NCBI GenBank assembly: GCA_964017235.1
Contig: OZ024938.1
Span: forward strand, 5,943,454-6,007,453
Reading direction: 5' to 3'
DNA length: 64,000 nt
DNA from: Sabellastarte sp. h YS-2021
Taxonomy: Eukaryota > Annelida > Polychaeta > Sabellida > Sabellidae
Shown here: positions 12,625 through 24,700 of the stretch, piece by piece
How positions within the stretch are numbered: the stretch's first letter is position 1
Layout of the letters: each line of letters starts with the position of its first letter
Notes under the pieces: model-generated
Told to the model about the DNA's origin: nothing
Databases searched by the model: none
The model's input: only the letters and a program-made list of their open reading frames with translations
Position numbers and translations under genes: made by a program

Positions 12625-12625
12625 T
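12570..12625. repeat. (AT)n microsatellite
   Basis: AGATCTATATATAT followed by about 20 ATs, some 130 bp upstream of the first coding exon. Confidence 0.9.
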
Positions 12626-12752
12626 ACAAGAAAGGATTGTGGAAAGACTTCCTGGGTGTCTTAAAACGTTGGAGAAATAAAATTTGAATTTTTGTTTGAA
12701 AGAGGTGTAGTTTTTTGGGGGATAAAGTTGATTTACAGAAAGGTTGTTGAAG

Positions 12753-12785
12753 ATGAAGCAGGGAACATTAATTGCTGTTGCTTTG
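12753..12785 (+). CDS. Exon 1: first half of signal peptide
   Basis: ATG at 12753 in the context GAAG-ATG-A, encoding MKQGTLIAVAL and followed directly by a consensus donor GTAAGT. It ends in phase 0. Its residues join smoothly to exon 2 (VALMQYASAAD) to make one signal peptide, which is the main argument for linking it to exons 37 kb downstream. A TTTACAG just upstream (12731-12737) could end a 5' UTR intron. Confidence 0.7.
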
Positions 12786-15700
12786 GTAAGTAACTGTATC
12801 TTATGCTTTATGCTGAAAACATTAACTACTACAACCCCCTTCACACTGTCTCAATGTCATGATATGTGTCACGTTTCCAAATGTACTTTTAAAGTCTGAG
12901 AGTTACTCAGTTCCCTTGTGGTTAGTAACTTTGACATCTGATCACAGGCTGTCACTGAAGTGTGGGTTTGACTCCCACAAGTGGCAATGCTGGAGGTCTG
13001 ACGCAATATGACGCTGGCTGTTGAACAGGAAACAATACCCTGTCTTGTATTAATGTCTGTATTATAATATCTGACACAATATCTCATTATTTTATAAAAT
13101 GTTAGATAAGCTCATGTTCAAATACATAACAAATGTGGCCCTAAATATTTGAAACTGCTTATAAGAATTTTCGAATAAGGTTTAAATGTGGCCTGTGTGA
13201 TACATTATTTATGTTAGAACAATTATAATACCAATTTCTGTTTTAAACTCTTTAGAAAAATGTAGATGCTATTCATATTAATGGGATGTTAGACTGGACA
13301 GGTGAGAATCCAGATATATCTGTAGTTATCATGGTAATGCTCACATTGAAGTTTTCTGTTTTCTTAGTAAAAAGTAAATTGTACATTCTTAACAACTCTA
13401 GGGCAAAGTGTAAAAAATACGAACAGGTCTTAATAAAACCAAGGCAAAGTTATTGTAAAAAGTTTTGCGACAAGTGTTTATAACTCTATTGGAAAGTTAT
13501 TGTAAATAGTATTTATAAATCTGAGGGAAAGTTATTGTAATATGTACCTCTAAAATTATTACATTAAATCCTAATGACTTCAAAACCAAATTGTTGTAAC
13601 AAGCCTTTAATATTTTACGTCATCCCTTTGGTTATTCATGACCATATTTGGTCAATATTTATGTTATAGAAGGTGGTGTACCTATTACTTTTGTTAGCAA
13701 CTGCCCAAAGCACAGATGAGAAATTGTGTAGAACATACACTGAAGGTTTGCTATATATTTACCTAAAGGCTATACATATCATATATATTTGGTTTTATGC
13801 TTTAAATAATATAAGAATGGAAAAATACCTAAACAAATGGACAAGCAAAAGTAATAGTTTCTGGTCTGAAATCACTATATTTGTTCTACTGCAACAATAT
13901 AAGCTTCATGTTTTAAGCAACAATGCATCTCTATCAAAATTCACACTAACATACACAAATACAAATCACAATGATAAATTTATCTGTTGGGAAAATTTGT
14001 AAAGGTGTAGCTTCAATGTATATTGAGTTTTGTATTCATTTGACAGAAAATTGTTTGAGACCTTTAAAAAGTCCCGTCTGTTACAAATACAATTCAATAC
14101 CTGTGCAGCTGGTCACATCTGTGTGATATTGATTCAAATCGGAGTGACTCAGCCCTCTCTATTGATCTGCTATTTCAACTCCACTACAAAATGTTTCATA
14201 ATTTCATTTGCAATATTATATCAGCTAGCTTTCTATTGGAAAAAAGTTAAATTAATTTCCCAAGCTTTTCTTCAATAAATTGTCCACTGTTTATTCATTT
14301 TACCGTAAATGTTTACCAAATATTTTCTTTTATCATCTGCATGAACTGGCACAAAATGGAAAAAAAAGTTTGTTTGGTCAAATAGTTGTCAACACTCCTT
14401 GTAGTATGAAATAAGGCATTGACTCATTTTGACCTAAAATACCTGTAGTGGTGCACATGGATGAGTCTCCAGTCTGTTTGCCATTATCTCCTGTGGTAAC
14501 TGATGAAGAACATCCAGTGATGTTCCTGAGTCCTTTACTGAGCAAAAGTGAGAGCAACTCCCAAACCCAAAGAGAAAAATTTCAGCTATAAATTGGACAT
14601 TGGAGAACTGCATTACTTCCTTCTGGGTTATCACTTTATTCTGGCAGATCACAATTCACTTATACCCATCCTACATAAACAGAAGGGAATACCTGTGATG
14701 ATTGAACAACACTACCGAATCATGCTTTTTTGTCTAAAATAAACAAAACAATAGAGTGAATACCATTGCTAGAGCATTCAGATTGTGATCGATCGTCCCA
14801 TCTCCAGCTAGAGAATGATCATGAAATCAAGCCATATGGTGCTACAATGTATGAACTACACTAAAATAACACCATCCCAACAGACAATAAGAAGCTGAGA
14901 TTACATATACACAGGGGGACCCACTTCTAAGTAAAGTTCAACAATATCTGCATAGTGATGTTAGGCATATCAATGATGACAACAGTGACACCCATTGATT
15001 ATTATATGGAGAACTAAGCAATAATATATTGCTTTGGCTGCGCCAATAGGCTCAATAACACAGGTAAAAGTCAGCTACATCCATAGAGCTACCCTACAAC
15101 AGCTTGGGAAATCGCCTATCTCGCCTACAATGGACCATTGCAAGCAATATGTGATGCTAGTAAGTGACCAGAAGTGGAAACAATGAATTCAACATCATCA
15201 TCTGCTACAATCTTGGTTTTAAAGATTTTTATTACCTTTAGAAATCGTTTCTCACAATGGTCCTAAGCTCAGCATTGAAATAGTCCAAGATTTTGCCAAA
15301 CCAAGTCCCCTAAGTCACCTTAATGGCATCCATCTAGTAATGGTCATGCTGGATGCTTAATCCAGTCTTTGAAAGCTTCATAAAAGGGTCAGGAAGCTGA
15401 AACACCTAATGCAAGCCAACAACTGGACAAATTTTATACAAGTACAGAAATTCAATTCTCTTCACTACAAATGGGAGCCCAGCACTGATGTTATTAGGAC
15501 ATTTACTGAAATCAAAATTGGATTCATTGAAACCGGTTTAAGACAGACAGTGGAACACAACACAAAACAATTAATCATGAGTATGTGACAAGTTGCATAC
15601 TTCTAACTTTTGAGAAGATGTGTTAAATAAAAATATTGCAGGGATATTGACAACAACAGCCAACCAAGCAATCGATAAAGAAACTGTCGACACTGATGTT

Positions 15701-18700
15701 CCCAATAGTCTTCAGCAAACAAGTGTATCCTCCTGTGTAAGCTGCACTAATCACAACCTCGAGGAGGACAGCTGGAGGCCACCCATCTGATAGATATGAC
15801 CAACAAAGAAAACCTGACTGACTGTTTTATAATAAGTAACTGATAAATGTTAGATAACTGGACTGTATCATGTTAAACAATAATGACTAATGACAGAATG
15901 GTGAAAACTGTAATTTCAGAAGACTGCCTCAGTTTTATTTAAAAATATAATTTCATAATGCTCAACACCGGATCCTTCCTGTAGAATTTAAATTAAATGT
16001 TTCTTAATGATGGTGGGTTTCTTAGTGATGTATTACAAATGCCCACATCTATTTCACATATCCGTTAAGTAATTAAACTGTTCCATCTCTGGGCTTGACA
16101 AAATGCTGAATACTCAAACAGGAAACAGGTTTTAAAACTTATCTGCAGTGTATATTATATAGAATATAGTGGTGTTTGTTCACACATGAAAGATACAACA
16201 AAACTTTCAATAGCTTATACCTGGACATACTCTCACTTAAACTGACATCATGCTATACACGGGGATCGAACAGGACCACAGGGTCAAGAGCCAACTGAAT
16301 ACATTCACATTAACTGAACACTTGTTAAGGAATATGTAGGCAAGGCAGTAAATTAGATTCTTCTAGCCATGTTAGTTTCTTTCGGGAAATGTTTAATGAA
16401 TTACAGTTTAGGTCACATGACTCATTTCGGCCTTAAAAAATCACTGAATCATTTCTGCTTCTATTTGAGAACTAACATCAAATAGAGGCAAAGATTACAT
16501 AAGATTACAGCCTGTCTCTTGTTTGCGAGAATAAACAGATTAAATTGCTTTCATTTGTATCCTATTCTATTGTAGACCTTTAATAGTGCCAACTCTAGAA
16601 CTAATGCAGTAATAATTATTCAGCGAACATAATTCTATAGGCTGGCTAATTTAGCTCGCAAGAAGTAAATAAACATGCTGCAACCAATCAAGATAGCTGA
16701 TGCAAAAAAAACATTAAGCATTGTAAGCTCGATTCTAATTGGAAGTGCATATATTTAGAACTGAAGTGTCTTCTAAAAGCTCAGCCAATCAGGGCAAATG
16801 ACAAAATAATAACATTTTAATAATTTGCATCATTGTCCAACAAAAAGTTTTCTGAAATTAGTTTCTCGGCATTTCTTGTATCAAGTTCTTTTATAAGCCA
16901 AACCTGATTGATATGTCAATCAAACATCCATTCTATTGATTACCTATGAGAAAGGATTTCTGCATCCTCAGATACTGTCTCTTTGGTACATTTAGTAACT
17001 TACAAACATTCATAGTTTTGAAATCTTGAGAAATTATTTGCCAGGCTTGAGCAGTGTATGGAAGTCATCAGTGTCCTAGTTGGTCAGCAAGTTTGTCATC
17101 TAATCACAGGCTGCCACTGCTTTGTTTGTTTGACTTCCACAAGTGACAATGCTGAGGACCTGTCCCAATGTGACCCGGACGTAAAACCTTTACCTTGACT
17201 CTTTTCAGTGGTTGGATATGGCATAATTTCTGATATTATCTGTTTTCTGGAATCCAGGTTAGATGTATACCCATGTTGATATTTTGGTTACAAATAATAA
17301 AATAATAGAAGCACCGTCAGATTTAAAAGGGAAAATCCAGACCTTTCCCTTTTAGACCTTAAATTTCGCAATATGCAGGGTTTTGGTGCAAATATGGAAA
17401 TTTCTTTCATGAAATATGGCAGTTTCATGCAAAAATTTGCACCATTTGAGACATTTGTCAAAATCACGTAAGTGAAAAAACTCAATAAGCCATCAGAAAA
17501 ACAGCAAATATCCACCTGGAAAAAGGGTGCACCCTAAACACGAAAATGGCCAATTTAATCTTTTTGTAAATAGGGTGTGCCCTAATCACAAAAACTGCAA
17601 ATTTCATCTTTTTATAAATAGGGTGCACCCTAAACACGGAAACTGCAAATTTCCTCTTTTTGTAAATAGGGTGTGCCCTATTCACGAAAACTGCAAATTT
17701 CCTCTTTTTGTAAATAGGGTGCACCCTAAACACAGAAACTGCAAATTTCACCTTTTTGCAAATAGGGTGTGCCCTAAACACGGAAACTGCAATTTTCATC
17801 TTTTTGTAAATAGGGTGTGCCCTAAACACAAAAATGGCAAATTTAATCTTTTTGTAAATAGGGTGCACCCTAAACACGGAAACTGTGAATTTCCTCTTTT
17901 TGTAAATAGGGTATGCCCTAAACACAGAAACTGCAAATTTACTCTTTTTGTAAATAGGGTATGCCCTAAACACAGAAACTGCAAATTTACTCTTTTTGTA
18001 AATAGGGTGCACCCTAAACACGAAAAGAGCAAATTTCACCTTTTTGTAAATAGTGTGTGCCCTAGACACAGATACTGCAAATTTACTCTTTTTGTAAATA
18101 GGGTGCACCCTAAACACGAAAACAGCAAATTTCACCTTTTTGTAAATAGGGTGTGCCCTAGACACAGAAACTGCAAATTTCCTCTTTTTGTAAATAGGGT
18201 GTGCCCTAAACACAGATACTGCAAATTTACTCTTTTTGCAAATAGGGTGTGCCCTAGACACAGAAACTGCAAATTTCCACTTTTTGTAAATACCGTAGGT
18301 TGTGCCCTAAACACAGATACTGCAAATTTACTCTTTTTGTAAATAGGGTGCACCCTAAACACAGAAACTGTGAATTTCCTGTTTTTGTAAATAGGGTGTG
18401 CCCTAAATGCAGAAACTGTAAATTTCCTGTTTTAAGGCGGGTTGTGTGTAACCACCCCGCCTATCAGATGGATGTGTCCGACATCTGTCCACATTTTTTG
18501 TTTCTGGACTCTTACTCGAAAACGGTTTGTCCAATCGAATTCAAACTTGACAGGGACAGAGATCACCATCACAGCTAGGTTTCTTTCGAAATTGGTGTAA
18601 TTCCGTCTGTTTGTTTGTCCGTTTGTCTGTCCGTCCACATTTTCGTTTTCGGACTCTAACTCGAAAACGGTTTGTCCAATCGAATTCAAACTTGACAGGG

Positions 18701-21700
18701 ACATAGATCACCATCATAGCTAGATTCCTTTCAAAATTGGTATATTTCCATCTGTTTGTTTGTTTGTTTGTCTGTTTTTTGACTGTCCATCAAAATTTCC
18801 GTTTCCGGACTCTAACTCGAAAATGGTTTGTCCAATGGAATTCAAACTTGACATAGATAGATCACCATCATAGCTAGGTTCCTTTCAAAATTAGTGTAAT
18901 TCTGTCTGTTCGTTTGTCCATTTTTACCCCACAGCCCTTAAGGGCTGTTGGGGTATTGTTTTCACCCATGGTGTCCGGATGGGCGGGCGGGCGGGGGGGC
19001 GTCCGGGCGGGCGGCGGGAAAAGAGTTTGTCCGGGCTGTATCTCAGAAACCGTAAGGTGTAGGAAGTTGATACTTGGTAGGGACATTGGTTAGGGGGTGT
19101 AGGTGTGCAACGTCATGGTCTGACCTTGATTTGACCTTGCCGTAGTGACCTTGAGTTTGAAAATCTTGTCCGGGCTATATCTCGGAAACCATAAGGTGTA
19201 GGAAGTTGATACTTGGTAGGGATATTGGTTAGGGGGTGTAGGTGTGCAACGTCATGGTGTGACCTTGATTTGACCTTTGACCTTGCCGTAGTGACCTTGA
19301 CCTATAAAATCTTGTCCGGGCTATATCTCAGAAACCGTAAGGTGTAGGAAGTTAATATTTGGTAGGGACATTGGTTAGGGGGTGTAGGTGTGCAACATCA
19401 CGGTCTGACCTTGATTTGACGTTTGACCTTGCTGTAGTGACCTTGACTTATAAAATCTTGTCCGGGCTATATCTCGGAAACCGTAAGGTGTAGAAAGTTG
19501 ATACTTGGTAGGAATATTGGTTAGGGGGTGTAGGTGTGCAGCGTCATGGTCTGACCTTGATTTGACCTTTGACCTTGCCGTAGTGACCTTGACCTATAAA
19601 ATCTTGTCCGGGCTATATCTCAGAAACTGTAAGGTGTAGGAAGTTGATACTTGGTAGGGATATTGGTTAGGGTGTATAGGTGTGCAATGTCATGGTCTGA
19701 CCTTGATTTGTCCTTTGACCTTGCCGTAGTGACCTTGACCTATAAAATCTTGTCCGGGCTATATCTCAGAAACCGTAAGGTGTAGGAAGTTGATACTTGG
19801 TAGGGATATTGGTTAGGGGGTGTAGGTGTGCAATGTCATGGTCTGACAAGGATTTGACCTTTGACCTTGCCGTAGTGACCTTGAGTTCGAAAATCTTGTC
19901 CGGGCTATATCTCGGAAACCGCAAGGTGTAGGAAGTTGATACTTGGTAGGGACATTGGTTAGGGGGTGTAGTTGTGCAACGTCATGATCTGTCCTTGATT
20001 TGACCTTTGACCTTGCTGTAGTGACCTTGACCTATAAAATCTTGTTGCACCTTTGAGTCTGTTTTTTTGATGCAGATTTAGCACTGTTAAAGTCATATTA
20101 GAATTTATTAAGAATTTTACTTTCATAACTTCCCATTGTAAGAGATAGAATTTCATCAAGTGAGCCACAGATTTTGCTCCAACACCACACATAAGCATTC
20201 ATTAAATGTATTACCACTTCTGTATGCATGATAATATTCAAACCATCTAAACCATAATTGGGCCATGCAGGTGTAGATAAAGAGTGTTGAATTTTAGTTT
20301 GCTGATTAATGCTGTTATCTTGTTATTGAATTATCTTGTTTTACTACTTCATCTTTATATGCATTATCTTTCTTTTAAACATTATTTCTCCATTTAAACA
20401 TTGTTTGGACCTTTATATAACTGACAGTGCTCTGAAAGTATCTTGAAGTTTGTACTGGTACAGTACTTCTGTATCTCATGGTGTTGAAAATATTTCCCTA
20501 GGCTGTGGGGTACGAGCATCTCTGATGCTATTTTTTGTCTGTCTGTCAGTCAAAATTTCCATTGCCGGACTCTAACTTGAAAACGGTTTGTCCAATCAAA
20601 TTCAAACTTATCAGGGAGATACATCACCACCATAGCTAGGTTACTTTCGAAATTGGTGTAATTCTGTCCATTCGTTTGTCTGTTTTTTGTCCATTTATTT
20701 GTTCATCAACATTTTCTATTTCCAGACTGTAACTCGAAAACAATGTGTCCAATCAAATGCAAACTTGATAGGGAGATAGATCACCATCATAGCTAGGTTC
20801 CTTTATGAAATTGGTGTAATATTGTCTGTTTGTTTGTTCATCAATGAATTCTGTGCCTTCATTTGTCTGATTTTTGTCCATTTATCTGTTCGTCAACATT
20901 TCTGTTTCCGGACTCTAACTCGAAAATGCTGTGTCCAATCATATTCAAACTTGACAGTTAGATAGATCACCATCATAGCTAGGTTTCCTTTGAAATTGGT
21001 GTAATTTTTTCCATTCGTTTGTTCGTCAACATTTCCGTTTCTGGACTCTAACTCTAAAATGGTTTGTCTTTACATACATTTTCTTTTTCTTAGATGTTTT
21101 TTTCTCTACTTAAACATTATTTGGAGGTTTATGTAACTGACACTGCTCTGAAAGTATCCAGATTTTTGCACTGTATTATTACTCCTGTATCTCATGGTGT
21201 TGAAAACTATTTCCCCAGGCTATGGGGTACAGGCATCTCTGATACTATTTTTTTATTTACAAAGAAAAGGCTTTTAAGAATTACACTCAGCATTATAATA
21301 TAAGCTTTAAAAATCAATTCTTAGCCCGAAATATTAAGAATTTGTAGGAAAAGTTAACTTTTTGATAAACTCCACTCAACAAGGAAAATATACATGCTGA
21401 TCAAAATAAGGGCTCATGGAAAAACATAATAAAGGATATGAAAATGTATGAAAAATGTATATGAAAAATCAGCTATCCTCTGGTTTATGCTGTATCTTTT
21501 CACACTTTTATGTAATCAGTGTAAATACACATACAACACTTTGAACAATCTCAGTCACTTTTTTATGTTTAGTTTGTACCAAAAAGTTAAAGATTTAACA
21601 TCTTAATATTGGAAATTGATCTTAACAGCAGTACATGTATTTTACAGTAAATAGGTTAAACCAGTAAATTTGCATATTTACTAAGATTTTGAGTAAAGGG

Positions 21701-24700
21701 ATGCATTCGCTGAATTGATTAGCAAATATGCATATTTTTTTTTAAAAAAAATCAATATTTTCTTAGTTAAATCTAAAATGCTTTCGCTTATTTTATTTTT
21801 ACTTATTTTATATTTTGATCTGCAAGATTTAATAAACCAAACCTAGCTGGACATTTTAGTATTTTACTTCATAAAATACACCAAATTTGTTTCAAATGAA
21901 ATGTAAACTATCTTAATATTTTCTACAAATGATTACATAAAACCCTGTAAATAAATCTTATTTTCATAAATCTTGGTTTGTTGTTTGAAGGCTTTATGTC
22001 CTCAACTTGATCTGATATTTCATTTGAAGTCACATTTACCTGATGGCCACTGACTTTTAAGCACTAATCCATTATAGTAGTCTAATTTTTCAGAGCTTCC
22101 GTAATAAAAATATATTTAAATTATTTCCAAAAAATGTGAGCAAAACACACAAAACACCTTGAACACTCAACTGTATCAAAACATATGACTTCTAATCCAC
22201 CACACTTCACTACTCCTTCTTGTACAATGTAAACCCATTATCTGACTTTCAGTCTTATCTTAATTGAGGTCACAGTGGGGGAAGAGACTGACCTGTCTTG
22301 CCACTGAGAAAAACAAATGTATGTTACTTGTTGTGTAATTTGAGTGTGTGTCCCTTAATTTATCTAGGCTCTCTCTTGTAGGTGTGTACAACATCTCAGT
22401 GGGGTTTATCAGTCCAGCATGTATCTCTGACATTATAAAGACCCCTGTACCCCACTGCACACACTTGATTTACACCGTCTAGGAAAAATCTATGAGAATG
22501 GTGGTAGTTGAGTAAACATACAGGTACAAAATGAACACACACCCAAGTGAAATTTCTGTAAAGCCTGAATCCTGATTTTTTCTTACTTAAAATAAGCGAC
22601 TCCAGTCCAATTTGAGACTTTTTTAGAAGTCTCAAATTTTAAAGAGTTTTGTAAAGTTTACAATTTTAGGTACAAATTGGACACATTTTCTGATGTCATG
22701 AGAAAAGGGTAAACTAAGTGAGAAAAAAAAATGTCTTCATAAGTTACAAGTCATGCACTTTCCTTCAGTTGTTTTACTTAATGTATACTTTTAGTGCTTA
22801 CTCTTGTTGGAGTATTAAATTTTGTATTACTCTTTGTATATTTAAGTTTGTATATCTGGAAATAGAACATATTTGTAAAATGTATTCAGTCCCACTCTAA
22901 TGTAAAATTCTTGCCATTCAAACACACCACTAATTTGGTTTTCTCAGCCTCATCTTAATTATCTGAAAGACTGGGATGAGATTTATCTCTAGGAGAGGAC
23001 ACAGTCCTAGGAATTATACCATCCCAACCCCTCAAACTTGAGGGAGGGCTTATCTGCTCCCCCACTGCAAGTGTTTATGCTACCTGAAGACCAGGTAATT
23101 AATAGCCCATCATCTGCATGTGTCTTGTGGCTGTAAGTGACTACTCTCTCATTTAAAATGTGTTGCCAGTACTGGAAGAAAGCAAGTATACTTATCAAAC
23201 CCAAACCACATTTACCTGTTGAATATATGCTTGTAAAAAGAAGCATGTGTATACTGTTTCTATGTTTTTCCTTCACTGTAATTTAATGAAAGAGTCATAT
23301 TTTATTAGTACTCGCATTTATTATCTCCACCAAGAGGTATTGTTGTCATAACCGTTTGTCTATCTGTTTGTCAGAAGGGTTACATAATTACTACTGCTTG
23401 GGTCACTTAGATCTTATTTCTTAATCTTAGATCCTATTAAATTTTGACTGATCTGGATCACTGTCTGGATACAAAATAATAATAATAAATAATAATAATC
23501 CAGAAACATGTTGTTACTTTTAAAAGATACCTTATCTAGCAAGGATGATTAATTCTTCAAGGCATGCAGATTTGTCTGTTCGTCTGTTCTCCAGAGCCGC
23601 TAGATAAGAGGTACTCCCATGAAAAGTGTGAAAATTTCACCTGTTTATCACAATTTTCTCAATGACCATTGAAGGGATTTCTCCCTATCTTAGATATACA
23701 TGTATGTACTATGACACAAGTAGATTCCCTTATGTGAGTATCAGGCCAGGATATTTTTAAATTAATTTGTGTAAATTTTTAGCTTAAAGTATCTGATCTT
23801 TGTCGAAACGTCCATTTAATAAAATATTGTCAGGAATAAGATTAGCGAACTGGTTTATTTTGTAAATATACTGTAAAACAATTTGGAAGAAAACTTCCTC
23901 CAAAATAAGAAACGGATTGACAGAAAAATGAACTCACGTCATAACTTCTAGGACATGCAAAAGCGCCTTCGAGTGGTTGAAAGTAGAACTACGGAGTTTG
24001 AATATTTTCATTGTCGATTCTGATTGGCTGAACGACAAATGTATAGTACTACCGTGACGTCACTTCATTCATTAATTTCTTTCCGGTTTATTATCTCCCG
24101 CCGGGCTTTAGCCCGGGAGGGAGATTATGAAATGATGTCTGTGTGTGCATGCATGCGTGCGTGCGTGCGTGTGTGCGTGCGTTAGTTAGTCATGCAGATT
24201 TCTCCAAAACTACTACAGCTACAGATATTTTGTAAATTAATTGTCCCAATGAATTTTCATGCCCTTGAAAATTTTTTTGGTTTTATTGACTTAGGCCTAA
24301 AGATAAGTGAGTAATAGCAATCTTAGCTATTTTGAGTAAAGGGCTCATAACTCAAAAACTATTGCAGTAACAACTTTTTCTTCAAATATGTTGTTTAGCT
24401 ACTTTGTCCTTAGCTATAAGATGGTACATAGTTTGGGGTCCCATTGCATGCCATAAGTGAGTAATAGCTATTTTCTCATTTGTAGCTAAATAACAGAAGA
24501 AGTAAATGTCAAATATCTTCAAAAGTATTGAAGTTAGGGAAATCTTTTCAAATATGTTGTCCATCTTCTTTTTGGTAAGATATCACATACTAAAGTTTCA
24601 GACCTGTTGCACCTTGGATAGCTGAGTAATAGCTACTTTGAAATTCTGACTGGTGAGTAAAGCGATTGTAACTCCAAAACTATTGCAGTTAGAGTATTTT

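Larger units (their letters stand above)
17310..22771 (+). repeat. Left arm of the giant inverted repeat
   Basis: Order from outside: unique 215-bp terminus, 48-bp array, array of ~150-bp units (interrupted by a helentron-like insertion), remnant of an older helentron end (21095-21250), then a unique AT-rich part ending at CCTTCAGTTG. Similarity to the right arm stops abruptly after 22771. Confidence 0.9.

Noticed and set aside
17482-18362. Long ORFs of 259-271 codons on both strands with a 16-residue repeat
   Set aside because: They follow from a 48-bp repeat (a multiple of 3) that happens to lack stops. Opposite strands are open over the same DNA, there is no start or splice context, and the right arm copy behaves the same way (323-335 codons at 34636-35688).
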